Shown: piece by piece, positions 14,616 to 26,267 of the stretch
Layout: every line of letters starts with the position of its first letter
Numbering within the stretch: the stretch's first letter is position 1
Assembly: GCF_014874095.1 (NCBI RefSeq)
Contig: NZ_JADBEB010000001.1
Span: 248,001 to 312,000, forward strand
Length of the DNA: 64,000 nucleotides
Direction: 5' to 3'
Origin: Plantactinospora soyae
GTDB taxonomy: Bacteria > Actinomycetota > Actinomycetes > Mycobacteriales > Micromonosporaceae
The notes under the pieces: model-generated
What the model was told of the DNA's origin: nothing
Database searches by the model: none
The model's input: the letters and a program-made list of their open reading frames with translations, nothing else
Translations under genes and position numbers: made by a program

Positions 14616-16655
14616 TCAGCCGTGCCGAAGATGCTCCCGGCCCCGGCCGAACGCGTCGGTACGACCCCACCGCCCCGGGATGTCGATCAGCTCGATCCGG
14701 CCCAGTTCCTCCGGTATCGCCGGATCGATTGTCAGGTGGTCCTCGTGCGGTCGCAGGCCGAGCAGGGTACGCAGCAGCACCAGCGGCGTACCGGCGGACG
14801 AGCAGTACGGGCTGCACGCCCGGGGGTACTGCACCGGGTACCTGGTCCGGGCCCGGTCGTAGCCGGCGAACGCCTCCGGCAGCCGGCCACCGAAGTAGCC
14901 CGACGCCTCGATCATCGTCATCGCCAGCCGGGCCGCCTCCTCCTCGAAGCCGTACCGGCGCAGTCCGAGCGCGATGATGGAGTTGTCGAACGGCCAGATC
15001 GCCCCGGTGTGGTAGCCGAGCGGGTTGTACCGGGCGTGGTCCCGGCTCAGCGTGCGTACTCCCCAGCCGGAGAAGAGCCGGTTCCCGAGCAGGTGCCCGG
15101 CCACCTGCCCAGCGCGGGAGTCGTCGACGATTCCGCTCCACAGTAGATGCCCCATGTTCGAGGCGAGGGTGTCGACCTGGCCGCCCTCGGCGTCGAGCGC
15201 GAGCGCGTAGAACTGGCCGTCGTCGACCCAGAAGTCCCGGTTGAACCGGACCCGGAGGTCGGCCGCCTCCTGCCGCAACCGGTCCGCGTACGCCGGGTCG
15301 TTCCAGAACGTCCGGGCCAGCCGGGCACCGCGCATCCGCGCGTCGTACGCGTAACCCTGTAGCTCGCAGGTGGCCCGGGGATTGCCGGGCAGCCGACCGT
15401 CGGCGTACGAGATCGCGTCCGAGGAGTCCTTCCAGCCCTGGTTGTCCAGCCCGCGCGGGCTGCGCCGCTCGTACCAGAGGTAGCCGTCCCCGGTCAGGTC
15501 GCCGTACGTGTCCAGCCAGGCGAGCGCCGACCGGGCCTCGAACTCCAGCATCCGTACCGTATCGACGTCACCGGTCCACCGCTCGTACTCGTCGAGCAGG
15601 ATCACGAACAGCGCGGTGGTGTCCGCCGCGCCGTAGTACGTCGTGTGCGGCCGTTCCTCGAACCCGCCCAGCTCGCCGTAGCGGATCTCGTGCAGGATCT
15701 TGCCGGGCTCCTCGTCGCGGAAGTCGTCGATCCGGCCGCCCTGGAGCAGCGAGAGCACCCACAGCGTGCTGCGGGCGATCTCCGGGAGGAACGGCAGGGT
15801 CTGCAACCCGGTGATCATGCTGTGCCGGCCGAACAGCGTCATGTACCAGGGCAGTCCGGTCGCGGTCAGCTTCACCTGGCTGGTCAGCCCGACGTACTGC
15901 AATGCGGCCAGGTCGATCAGGCTCCGCTGGTACGAGTCCTCCAGTGCCTCCGAGTCGCAGGTGAGCCTGGGTGCCCTGGCCAGCCAGTCGCCGAGTTCCC
16001 GCCGCTTCACGGGCCGGTTCTGGGTGTAGCCGCGCAGGTTCTCCCGGACGTCCCGACCGCCGGCTCCCCGGATGACGCCGATCGCCTGGAGCGTGGTGGA
16101 CCACTGGCCGTGCGCCCCGAGTTCGATCCGGAAGGTGAGCCCGCCCTCATCGACCTCGGCGGGCTCGCTGGACGAGACGATCGTCTCGGCCACGTGCCGG
16201 TTCCGCTGGTAGCAGAGCCGCAGCCGGCCGTCCTCGACCGTCGTCACCGCGCGCCCCCGCCTCGGCCGGGCCTCCCTGGCGTCGAACAGGTCGGCGAAGT
16301 CGCAGTCGATCTCCATCCGGATCGTCAGCACCACCGACTCGTCCCGGTGGTTGAGTACGGTCAGCCGCTCCTCGAACGAGCCGCTGAGCGACCGGTGCCG
16401 GATCACGGACGTCTTCGCGTCCACATAGTGGGTCGGCTCGCCGGGGACCAGGAAGAACCGCGACTCGAAGTACTGGAGGTCGTCGATGGAGAGCGCATGC
16501 AGCCGCTCGCCGTCGAGGGTGAGCACCCACTTGGAGAGCAGGCGGGTGTCCCAGGCGAAGAGTCCGGCCGGATAGTCCGGCGACGGGTCGACGTCGCCAC
16601 GCGTGTCGCTGAGCATGAACGTGTTGCCGTCCAGGATGCTCACCATCTGCTTCAC
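14616..16655 (-). CDS. Glycogen debranching enzyme-like glycosidase (copy 1)
   Basis: A 679-residue protein. The N-terminal 200 residues (VSILDGNTFMLSDTRGDV, RLLSKWVLTLDGERL, FFLVPGEPTHYVD) form the beta-rich GDE_N-type domain, and the rest is an (alpha/alpha)6 barrel of the amylo-alpha-1,6-glucosidase/MGH kind, with TLFGRHSMITGLQ, WKDSSDAI and NPLGYHTGAIWPFDNS. Enzymes of this build trim alpha-glucans or related sugars; there is no signal peptide, so it acts in the cytoplasm. Its start overlaps by four bases the stop of an SCP2-like gene. A paralogue (17103-19166) lies directly upstream in the same arrangement. Exact substrate unknown. Confidence 0.82.
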   Translation of the reverse strand: MKQMVSILDGNTFMLSDTRGDVDPSPDYPAGLFAWDTRLLSKWVLTLDGERLHALSIDDLQYFESRFFLVPGEPTHYVDAKTSVIRHRSLSGSFEERLTVLNHRDESVVLTIRMEIDCDFADLFDAREARPRRGRAVTTVEDGRLRLCYQRNRHVAETIVSSSEPAEVDEGGLTFRIELGAHGQWSTTLQAIGVIRGAGGRDVRENLRGYTQNRPVKRRELGDWLARAPRLTCDSEALEDSYQRSLIDLAALQYVGLTSQVKLTATGLPWYMTLFGRHSMITGLQTLPFLPEIARSTLWVLSLLQGGRIDDFRDEEPGKILHEIRYGELGGFEERPHTTYYGAADTTALFVILLDEYERWTGDVDTVRMLEFEARSALAWLDTYGDLTGDGYLWYERRSPRGLDNQGWKDSSDAISYADGRLPGNPRATCELQGYAYDARMRGARLARTFWNDPAYADRLRQEAADLRVRFNRDFWVDDGQFYALALDAEGGQVDTLASNMGHLLWSGIVDDSRAGQVAGHLLGNRLFSGWGVRTLSRDHARYNPLGYHTGAIWPFDNSIIALGLRRYGFEEEAARLAMTMIEASGYFGGRLPEAFAGYDRARTRYPVQYPRACSPYCSSAGTPLVLLRTLLGLRPHEDHLTIDPAIPEELGRIELIDIPGRWGRTDAFGRGREHLRHG

Positions 16656-17098
16656 GGTCGGAACTCCCGCCCTCCGGGCCGTACCCGGTTGTCGGGCCGT
16701 ACCCGGCCCTGGAGTTCGTTCCGGCGGCGCAGTCGTTCCCGGATCCGGTCCCGTGGGTCCTGGGTGCCCGGCGGCGCCGGAAAGGCCCGCCGGAACATCA
16801 GCAGCAGCGGCAGATTCCCCTGCACGGTCACGTCGTTGCGGTTGTACGCCGCGACCACCTGCGCCTCGCCGACCGCCAACCGGTCGAACAGCTCCTGGCC
16901 GGTGGCCACCACGCAGTCCGCCTCGCGGTTCTCGTGCGACACCAGGACGTTGCCCCGGTTGATCGAGACGAACCAGTGGTTCACCCCGCCGTCCGCCCCC
17001 TCCAGGTCGAACCGGATGGTGCCTCTGGCCTTCACCGGCAGGAGGTCCGGTCCGCGCTCTTCGAGGGCGGAGAAGAACTTGGCCGTCGGATCCGCCAT
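16652..17098 (-). CDS. SCP2-like sterol-carrier fold protein (copy 1)
   Basis: A 148-residue protein beginning MADPTAKFFSALEERGPDLL. ARGTIRFDLEG, HWFVSINRGNVLVSHE, ADCVVATGQELFDRLAVGE and VTVQGNLPLLLMFRRAF follow the strand-helix order of the SCP2 lipid-binding fold. The 40-residue tail is Arg-rich and looks disordered. ATGA overlap with the following debranching-like gene means tight coupling, and only four bases separate it from the copy 2 glycosidase. In other genes SCP2 domains bind lipids; why one should be tied to a glucan enzyme is not known to me. Confidence 0.75.
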   Translation of the reverse strand: MADPTAKFFSALEERGPDLLPVKARGTIRFDLEGADGGVNHWFVSINRGNVLVSHENREADCVVATGQELFDRLAVGEAQVVAAYNRNDVTVQGNLPLLLMFRRAFPAPPGTQDPRDRIRERLRRRNELQGRVRPDNRVRPGGREFRP

Positions 17099-17102
17099 CG
17101 GA

Positions 17103-19166
17103 TCAGTCCGTCCAGCGCCGGGCCGTGCCGGTGTGCTCGGCGCGGCCCCGGCCGAAGGCGTCGATCAGGCCCCACCGGCCCGGGATGTCCAGCAGTTCCA
17201 TCCGGCCCATTCCCTCCGGCATCGCCGGGTCGACGACCAGGTGCTCACCGTGCGGCTCCAGGCCGAGCAGCGTCCGGATCAGCAGCATCGGGGTCCCGGT
17301 CGACCAGGCCTGCGGGCTACAGGCCGTCGGGTACTGCACCGGATACTTCGTCAACGCCCGGTCGTAGCCGGCGAACGCCTCCGGCAGCCGCCCGTCGAAG
17401 TACCGTCCCGCGTCGACCATCGCCTCGGCGATCCGGCCGGACTCCTGCCGGAAGCCGTACCGACGCAGCCCCCAGGCGATCAACGAGTTGTCGAACGGCC
17501 AGACCGTGCCGACGTGGTAGCCGATCGGGTTGTAGCGCCCCTCCCCCTGGGCCAGGGTGCGTACCCCCCAGCCGGAGAAGAGCCGCGGTCCGAGCAGGTG
17601 CTCGGCCACACTCGCGGCCTTGTCGTCGTCGACGATCCCGCTCCAGAGCAGATGCCCCATGTTCGACGAGAGGGCGTCCACCTGGCCGCCCTCGGTGTCC
17701 AGGGCCAGCGCGTAGTACCCGCCGTCGGCTACCCAGAAATCCCGGTTGAACCGCTCCTTGAGCCCCGCCGCCTCCCGCTCCAGCCGGTCGGCGTAGTTCG
17801 GGTCGTTCCACACCAGCCGGGCCAGCCGGGCCCCGCGCATCTTCGCGTCGTACGCGTAGCCCTGTAGCTCACAGGTCGCCCGGGGGTACGACGGCAGCCG
17901 TCCGTCGGAGTACGAGATCGCGTCCCAGGAGTCCTTCCAGCACTGGTTCTCCAGGCCGTTGCGCAGGTTCCGCCGCTCGAACCAGACGTAACCGTTGCCC
18001 AGCAGGTCCCCGTACCGGTCGATCCAGGCCAGCGCGGCCCGTGCCTCGTGTTCCAGGTCGGAGACCAGCCCGACGTCCCCGGTCCAGCGCTCGTACTCGT
18101 CGAGCAGGATCACGAAGAGCGCGGTGGAGTCGGCGGAGCCGTAGTACGGCGAGTGGGGCTGCTCCTCGAACGCCGTGGACTCGCCGTACCGGACCTCGTG
18201 CATGATCTTCCCCGGCTCACGGTCCCGGAAGTCGTCGAGGGTTATCCCCTGGCTCATCGCGAGATACCGCAGCGTCGGCGCGGCGAGTTCCGGGGTGAAC
18301 GGCAGGGACTGGAGGCAGGTGATCAGGCTGTCCCGGCCGAACAGGGTCATGAACCAGGGCAGACCGGCGGCCGGCAGCCGGTCCGAGGTGGCCAGCGGCG
18401 AGTACCGCAACGCGGCCAGGTCGATCAGACTGCGCTCGTACGTCTCCGTCAGCGGTTCGTTGTCGCTGGTGAGCTTCGGTGCGCGGGCGATCCAGTCATT
18501 CAGGTCCTGGCGCATCTCGTCGCTCGTCCGGCTCCGGTGGCGCTGGATGCTGAGCCGGATGTCCCGGCCACCGGCGCCCTCCACCAGGGTTTCCACCCGC
18601 AGCTTCGTCTCCCACTGCTGGTGCGCCTCGATCCGCAGCGCGAAGGTCAGCCCGTTCTCGTCGTACTCGGCGGGCGCGGTGGAGGTGATGATCGATTCGC
18701 GGCGGAAGGTCTCCCGCTGGTAGCAGAGCCGCAGCCGTCCCTCCTCCACCATCGCGGTGGTGGAGCCGACCTTCTCCTTCACGTCCTTGATCTCGAACAG
18801 GTCGGCGAAGTCGCTCTCCACGTTCAGCCGGACCATCACCTCGACCTGCTTGTCCTCGTGGTTGAGGATGGTCAACTCCTCCAGGAAGCTGCCGCCGACC
18901 GTACGGTGCCGGATGATCGAGAGCTTCGCGTCGACGTAGTGCGTCGGTTCGCCCGGTACGAGGAAGAACTGCGACTCGTAGTACTGGAGGTCGTCGACGG
19001 AGAGGGCGTTCAGCCGTTCCCCGTTGACGGTCAGCTCCCACTTCGACAGGAACCGGGTGTCGAACGAGAACAGCCCGGTCGGGAAGGTCGGCGACGGGTC
19101 GATGTCTCCCCGGCTGTCGCTGACCACGAAGGTGTTTCCGTCGAGGATGCTGACCAGGGACTTCAT
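17103..19166 (-). CDS. Glycogen debranching enzyme-like glycosidase (copy 2)
   Basis: A 687-residue paralogue of the 14616-16655 product. Shared landmarks: VSILDGNTFVVSDSRGD, FFLVPGEPTHYVDAK, TLFGRDSLITCLQ, WKDSWDAISYSDGRLPSYPR, GHLLWSGIVDD, NPIGYHVGTVWPFDNS. The barrel has GRDS where copy 1 has GRHS, a difference in a likely active-site loop. It starts within the last codons of another SCP2-like gene (four-base overlap). The four genes form a tandem duplication of a two-gene module. Which reaction each copy catalyses is not clear. Confidence 0.85.
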   Translation of the reverse strand: MKSLVSILDGNTFVVSDSRGDIDPSPTFPTGLFSFDTRFLSKWELTVNGERLNALSVDDLQYYESQFFLVPGEPTHYVDAKLSIIRHRTVGGSFLEELTILNHEDKQVEVMVRLNVESDFADLFEIKDVKEKVGSTTAMVEEGRLRLCYQRETFRRESIITSTAPAEYDENGLTFALRIEAHQQWETKLRVETLVEGAGGRDIRLSIQRHRSRTSDEMRQDLNDWIARAPKLTSDNEPLTETYERSLIDLAALRYSPLATSDRLPAAGLPWFMTLFGRDSLITCLQSLPFTPELAAPTLRYLAMSQGITLDDFRDREPGKIMHEVRYGESTAFEEQPHSPYYGSADSTALFVILLDEYERWTGDVGLVSDLEHEARAALAWIDRYGDLLGNGYVWFERRNLRNGLENQCWKDSWDAISYSDGRLPSYPRATCELQGYAYDAKMRGARLARLVWNDPNYADRLEREAAGLKERFNRDFWVADGGYYALALDTEGGQVDALSSNMGHLLWSGIVDDDKAASVAEHLLGPRLFSGWGVRTLAQGEGRYNPIGYHVGTVWPFDNSLIAWGLRRYGFRQESGRIAEAMVDAGRYFDGRLPEAFAGYDRALTKYPVQYPTACSPQAWSTGTPMLLIRTLLGLEPHGEHLVVDPAMPEGMGRMELLDIPGRWGLIDAFGRGRAEHTGTARRWTD

Positions 19167-19534
19167 CGACGCCCCCGATCCCGTGCCCAGTGCCGGGGCT
19201 CGTGCGCGCCGGGCGGCCCGGGTACGAGGTGGTTCAGATAGCTGTACAAGGTCAGCTTCCCCTCCACGGTGAGCCGGTTGCGCAGCAGCGAGGCGAACGG
19301 GTTCGCCCGCCCGCTGGCGATCTCGTTGAAGACGTCCCGGGCGGCCCGGACCGTGCAGTCCGCCGACCGGTCGGTCTGGGTCGCGCTCACGCTTCCCGCG
19401 CTCAGCACCAGGAGCCAGGTCTCGACCTCACGCCCCTGCTCCAACTCGAACCGCACCGTCCCACGGATCTTGCCGAGCAGCGGGTCGGGCGGCCGGTGGT
19501 TGAGCCCCTCGAAGAACTCGGTGGTCGGATCCAT
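19163..19534 (-). CDS. SCP2-like sterol-carrier fold protein (copy 2)
   Basis: A 123-residue relative of the 16652-17098 product: MDPTTEFFEGLNHRPPDPLL, IRGTVRFELEQG, WLLVLSAGSVSATQ, ADCTVRAARDVFNEIASG and LTVEGKLTLYSYLNHLV match it segment by segment. It lacks most of the Arg-rich tail of copy 1. I place the start at the ATG at 19534, preceded by GGAGGAGGG; a much longer in-frame ORF to 19795 is low-complexity and covers a terminator, so it is rejected. It leads the four-gene run and overlaps the next gene by four bases. Confidence 0.75.
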   Translation of the reverse strand: MDPTTEFFEGLNHRPPDPLLGKIRGTVRFELEQGREVETWLLVLSAGSVSATQTDRSADCTVRAARDVFNEIASGRANPFASLLRNRLTVEGKLTLYSYLNHLVPGPPGAHEPRHWARDRGRR

Positions 19535-19680
19535 TGCCCCGCCCTCCTCCCGCCGGCCCGGTCGGGCCCGGTCCTGCTGTCCGGAGCGTCCCTCACCAAC
19601 AGGTGTTCCGGCCTCACCCTGGGCGGGTGAAATCGACCGGCTCGCGCCCGACGCGGTGGCGCCGTGGCCGAGGAACGCGA

Positions 19681-19716
19681 CGGGCCCGGGAACGCCGACG
19701 GCGTCACCCGGGCCCG
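19681..19716 (-). terminator. Intrinsic terminator-like hairpin after the CBS gene
   Basis: CGGGCCCGGG (19681-19690) pairs with CCCGGGCCCG (19707-19716), and the enclosed ACGCC-GAC-GGCGT pairs again, giving a near-continuous 15-base stem. It starts nine bases beyond the stop of the CBS gene. There is no U-run, as is common for actinobacterial terminators. Confidence 0.65.
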
Positions 19717-19724
19717 GGACCGAG

Positions 19725-20141
19725 TCAGTTGTTGGGTTCGTCCGCGCTGATGTCGGCGAGTACGGACTGCGGCTCCCGCTCGACCGCGAGGTCACCCAAC
19801 GACACCAGGCCGATCAATTTGCCGTCTTCGACCACCGGTAGGCGCCGTACGCCGTACGTCCGCATCAGGTCGGCCGCCGCCACCGCGTCGTCGTACTGCG
19901 TCACGGTGACCACGTCCTGGGTCAGGATCTGGTTGAGGGTGGCGTTGGACGCGTCCATCTCCTCGGCCACCCCACGGACCGTGATGTCTCGGTCGGTGAC
20001 GATACCGATCACGCTGTCCCCATTGGTGACGATCACGTCGCCGATGGCGCTGTCCCGCATCACCCGAGCGGCGGCGGTGAGCGTATCGCCGCCGTCCATG
20101 GTCACCAGACGGGTCGTCATGAACTCTCCGACGGTCGTCAT
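19725..20141 (-). CDS. CBS domain pair protein
   Basis: A 138-residue protein made of two CBS motifs: TVGEFMTTRLVTMDGGDTL with IGIVTDRDI in the first, and LNQILTQDVVTVTQYDDAV with GVRRLPVVEDGKLIGLVSLGDL in the second. Such Bateman modules bind adenine nucleotides and are often stress- or dormancy-linked in actinobacteria (hypoxic-response-protein type). GGGAGG lies before the ATG at 20141. It is a single-gene unit with a hairpin immediately after its stop. Confidence 0.9.
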   Translation of the reverse strand: MTTVGEFMTTRLVTMDGGDTLTAAARVMRDSAIGDVIVTNGDSVIGIVTDRDITVRGVAEEMDASNATLNQILTQDVVTVTQYDDAVAAADLMRTYGVRRLPVVEDGKLIGLVSLGDLAVEREPQSVLADISADEPNN

Positions 20142-20292
20142 CCTGCCTCCCTCTCCTGTCGGCCGCCGCGGTCTACCCGGCTGACATCGGGATAACCCGA
20201 ACGAGAGGTAAAGACCGCCCGGAGGCGGAGAGCGTCCAGAGGCGGAGAGCGTCGTCCACCATCTCCACCCTCCTGCGCACGGTCGCCCCAAC

Positions 20293-20817
20293 CTACTCCG
20301 GACCGGTCGGAGCGGGTGCCGGCCTCCGGTCGGCGAGATCGGCGAGTACCCGTTCGGCCAGGTCGCAGAGGGTGGCGATCTCGGCGGGACGCAGTGCGCC
20401 GAACCAGTCCGCGACCGCCGCATGGTCACCGTCGTCCCGGTTCCGCCAGTACTCCCCGTTCGCCTCGGTGGCGACGAGTCGACGGCGGCGCCGGTCGGCC
20501 GGATCGGACTCCACCCGGAGCAGGCCCTTGCGGGTGAGCGCGGCGACCAGTTGGGCGACGTTCTGATGGGTGCTGCCCAGTGCGGCGGCCGCCTCGGTCA
20601 GGGTCGGTCGGCCGAGCGCGAGGACGGCGGTGAGCAGCGCGGCCTGTTGGGTGGTGAGCCCGTCGGGGCGGAGCCGCTCGTCCATCAGGTAGCGCAGTCG
20701 CTGGCCGAGCAGCAGCACCAGCCGGAACGCCCGGACCGGCGGCTCCAGATCCGTGCTGCCGGCTCCGACGTCGAACAGGGGCTTCCCCGACGATGACATG
20801 GGCAATATATTACTCAT
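20293..20817 (-). CDS. MarR family transcriptional regulator
   Basis: A 174-residue MarR protein. DGLTTQQAALLTAVLAL, TLTEAAAALGSTHQNVAQLVAAL and the wing ESDPADRRRRRLVATEANG are the family core, with helices for dimerisation on both sides. The start is uncertain: ATG 20817 (MSNILPM) or ATG 20799 (MSSSGKP). Neither has a ribosome-binding site, and an AATATATT operator half lies between them. It is divergent from the glycosyltransferase gene and probably controls both. The ligand is unknown; a glycosylated or glycosylatable drug would fit. Confidence 0.85.
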   Translation of the reverse strand: MSNILPMSSSGKPLFDVGAGSTDLEPPVRAFRLVLLLGQRLRYLMDERLRPDGLTTQQAALLTAVLALGRPTLTEAAAALGSTHQNVAQLVAALTRKGLLRVESDPADRRRRRLVATEANGEYWRNRDDGDHAAVADWFGALRPAEIATLCDLAERVLADLADRRPAPAPTGPE

Positions 20818-20839
20818 CCAGAGAAGCCCAATATATTGC
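20802..20839. promoter_or_regulatory. AT-rich MarR operator in a divergent promoter
   Basis: GCAATATATT (20802-20811) and AATATATTGC (20830-20839) are perfect inverted copies 18 bases apart, and each centre (AATATATT) is itself a palindrome. In a GC-rich genome this AT-rich island is striking. The right copy could serve as a -10 for either gene. Binding would silence both the MarR gene and the glycosyltransferase. Confidence 0.65.
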
Positions 20840-20859
20840 AGAACTCGGAGGGCATCGGC

Positions 20860-22134
20860 GTGATCTGCCTGCTTCCGCACTGTGCCTACCTGTCCCAGAC
20901 CTCCCGGATGCTGGAGATCCATCGCGCGCTCACCGCCCGGGGCGTACCGGTCCGGGTCGCCACCCACGGCGGTACCCACGAACGCGTGCTCGCCCGGGCC
21001 GGAGTCGCGTACGACGTGATCGGTCCACCGATGAGCGCCGAGCGCTGTGCCCGCTTCGTACGCGAACAGCCCAGCTCCGGACCGGTGTGGCAGAGCGCCT
21101 ACAGCGACGACGAACTCCGGGCGTACGTCCGCGCCGAGGTCGACTACTTCCGGGAACACCGGATCTCGGTCGCGGTCACCGGCTTCACCCTCAGCACCGT
21201 GCTCTCCACCGGGGCGGCCGGAATCCGACTGGTCACCGAGCACTCCGCCAGTTGGGTACCGCCGGTCCTCGAACGCGGCCTGCTCCCGGTCCCGACCCGG
21301 CCGGTCGTACCGGCACTCCGGTTCCTGCCCGGCCCGGTCGTTCGGCGGCTGCTGGGCGCCGCCCCGCCCCGGGTCAACTTCTACTGCGCCGGATTCAACC
21401 GGGTCGCCGCCGAACTGGGCCTACCGCCGGTGCCGAGCCTGGCCGCGCTGCTGCTCGGCGATCTCACCCTGGTCACCGAGGCGCCCGAGGTGCTCGGCGT
21501 ACCGGCGGCGGAGATCGCCGACTGGTCTCCGGCGGGCCGCCGGGGCTACCGGCCGGAGACCCGGCTGCGCTGCACCGGCCCGCTCTTCGCCCACCTCGAC
21601 ATCCCGGTGCCGTCCCGGGTGGACCAGTTCCTGAACCGCCCCGGGCCGGTGGTCTACCTGGCCATCACCTCCAGCCCGGCCGAACTGGTCCGCGCGGTGG
21701 TCCGCGCCCTCGGCGTGCTGGATGCCCGGGTGCTGGTCGCCGCGACCGTGCACGACCTCGGCGATCTCGAAGGCCCCCGGGTCATGGTCGGCGGCGTGCT
21801 GCCCAGCCACCTGATCATGCCCCGGGTGGATCTCGCGATCACCGCAGGTGGGCAGGGCAGCGTGCAGACCGCGATGGCCGGCGGCACCCCGCTGCTCGGC
21901 CTGCCGCTCCAACTCGAACAGGAACTCAACATCAGCCTGGTCGAGCGCCTCGGCGCGGCACGCCGGGTGGCGCTGCGGCACGCCGGCACCGCCGAACTCG
22001 CCGACACCGCCCGCGCGATGCTGGCCGATCAGCGATACCGCAAGGCGGCGGAACGCATCCGGGACCGCTACGCCGGCATCGACGGCCCGGCCAACGCCGC
22101 CGAGGCCATCATCGAGTACGCCGGAGCCCGCTGA
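20860..22134 (+). CDS. Glycosyltransferase, GT1-like
   Basis: A 424-residue GT-B fold enzyme. VICLLPHCAYLSQTSRMLEIHRAL is a typical acceptor-domain start; GGQGSVQTAMAGGTPLLGLPL near residue 340 is the donor-nucleotide motif, with LEQELNISLVERLGAARRV after it. I choose GTG 20860, which has GGAGGG eight bases upstream, over the TTG at 20836 that lies inside the operator. It should glycosylate a small molecule or a cell-surface precursor. It is alone on its strand and divergent from MarR, so it looks like an inducible modification or detoxification enzyme. Confidence 0.82.
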   Translation: MICLLPHCAYLSQTSRMLEIHRALTARGVPVRVATHGGTHERVLARAGVAYDVIGPPMSAERCARFVREQPSSGPVWQSAYSDDELRAYVRAEVDYFREHRISVAVTGFTLSTVLSTGAAGIRLVTEHSASWVPPVLERGLLPVPTRPVVPALRFLPGPVVRRLLGAAPPRVNFYCAGFNRVAAELGLPPVPSLAALLLGDLTLVTEAPEVLGVPAAEIADWSPAGRRGYRPETRLRCTGPLFAHLDIPVPSRVDQFLNRPGPVVYLAITSSPAELVRAVVRALGVLDARVLVAATVHDLGDLEGPRVMVGGVLPSHLIMPRVDLAITAGGQGSVQTAMAGGTPLLGLPLQLEQELNISLVERLGAARRVALRHAGTAELADTARAMLADQRYRKAAERIRDRYAGIDGPANAAEAIIEYAGAR

Positions 22135-22171
22135 GTCGCACCGTTCCCCGATCCCGCCCACCGCCCACGGC

Positions 22172-24653
<2,482 letters not shown>

Positions 24654-24657
<4 letters not shown>

Positions 24658-25949
24658 GCCGTTCCCTCTTTCTCCGGCAGGTAGGTCAGGGTCGCCCGGT
24701 CCTCGGGACCGAGCAGCTCGGCGGCCAACTGGGTCACCTGGTCGGCGGTGACCGCGAGCCAGCCCGACAGCCGGTCCCCGGCCCGGCCCGGGTCACCGAG
24801 CTGGGTGGCGTGCCGGCCGAGAATGTCGGCCCGGCCGTCGACCGAGGCGAGCTGCCGCCACCAGGCGGTGGTGAGCAGCGCCCGGGCCCGGTCCAGCTCG
24901 GCGTCGGCCACCCCGTCGGCGACCTCGTCCAGCACCTCGGTCAGTCCCGCCTCCACCTGCTCGGCGGTGACACCGTCCCGGGCGGTGGCGGTGACGATCA
25001 ACGGCGCGGGCGCGTGCGCCAGGTCGATCCCGAACGCGCTGATGCTGTCCGGCTGGACGAGCCGCGCGCCGTCGGCGAGCCGTTGGTAGAGCCGGCTGCC
25101 CCGGCCGCTGCCCAGGATCGTGGCCAGTACGGTCACCGCGTCGTAGCCCGGGCCGCCGAACGGATGGGTCCGGTGCGCCAGGTAGACCCTCGGCGCCGGT
25201 ACGTCGGTGGTCACGGTCTCGCGGACCGGTACGCCGGTCGCCGGCACCACCCGCCCGTCCGGTGCCGCCGGGATGTCCGGCCGGGGCGGCAGACCGCCGA
25301 AGTACCGCTCGGCCAGCCCGAACACCTCCTGGGGCGAGGCGTCCCCGACCACGGTCAGCACCGCGTTGTTCGGCGCGTAGTAGGTGGTGTGGAACGCCTG
25401 GAAGGTGGCCAGGTCGGCGGCGTCCAGATCGGCCATCGAACCGATGGTCGCGTGGTGGTACGGATGCCCCGGTGGATAGAGCAGCGGAAGCAGCCGGAGC
25501 CACGCGTCGCCGTACGGCACGTTCTCGTACCGCTGGCGCCGCTCGTTCTTCACCACCTCGCGCTGGTTGTCCAGCGTCTCCTGGGTCAGCGCCGGCACCA
25601 GGCCACCCATCCGGTCCGCCTCCAGCCAGATGGCGAGGGCCAGGTGCTCGGACGGCAGCGTCTCGAAGTAGTTGGTCCGGTCCGGGTTGGTGGTGGCGTT
25701 CAGCGACCCGCCGGACCCCTGGACCAACCGCATGTGCTCGGTCTTGGCCACGTTGACCGAGCCCTCGAACATCAGGTGCTCGAACAGGTGGGCGAATCCC
25801 GTCTGGCCCTCGGGTTCGTGCCGTGAGCCGACGTCGTACCAGAGGTTGACCGCGACGACGGAGGCGCTGCGGTCCTCGCTGACCACCACGCGCAGGCCGT
25901 TGTCCAGCCGGGCGGTCTCGATCGGCCAGGGGTAACCGGTCTCGGGCAT
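24654..25949 (-). CDS. M16 family zinc metallopeptidase, catalytic subunit
   Basis: A 431-residue M16 peptidase with the inverted zinc motif HLFEH at residues 54-58 and the downstream Glu in the NQREVVKNERRQRYEN segment (about 75 residues on). The family cleaves peptides inside a closed two-subunit chamber; substrates here could be signal peptides or small peptides. I start at ATG 25949 (MPETGYPW); the open frame continues to 26195 but that part is not family-like. The catalytic/non-catalytic gene pair with ATGA overlap is a standard arrangement. Confidence 0.9.
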
Positions 25950-26267
25950 GGGCACGACGCTATCCGATCGACCGTCCGCGCCGGGGGTAACCCCGCCGGT
26001 CGGAGCGCCGGTTGTCATCCCCATGGCCGCCCGGCTCGACCGTCGTCCATCTCGGCAGGTGGCCCGGGAGGTCGCCGCGCCGACCCGGGGAGTCGGCACA
26101 GTGGCCGGTGTCAGATCCGCGATCAGCGGGGCGAAGAGGCTATCCACAGCCCCGTCCGGGCGCATATCGTTCGCCAGACCCCCGCAATTGATCAATGGTT
26201 TGCCTGGGTGACAGAGACGCGCCCGCGAGATCGGCCGGCGCGCAGGAGCAGTCCCAAGGAGACAGAG

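Noticed and set aside
19535-19795. Longer version of the second SCP2-like protein
   Set aside because: The added part is low complexity and spans the hairpin and last codons of the CBS gene; ATG 19534 has a strong ribosome-binding site.
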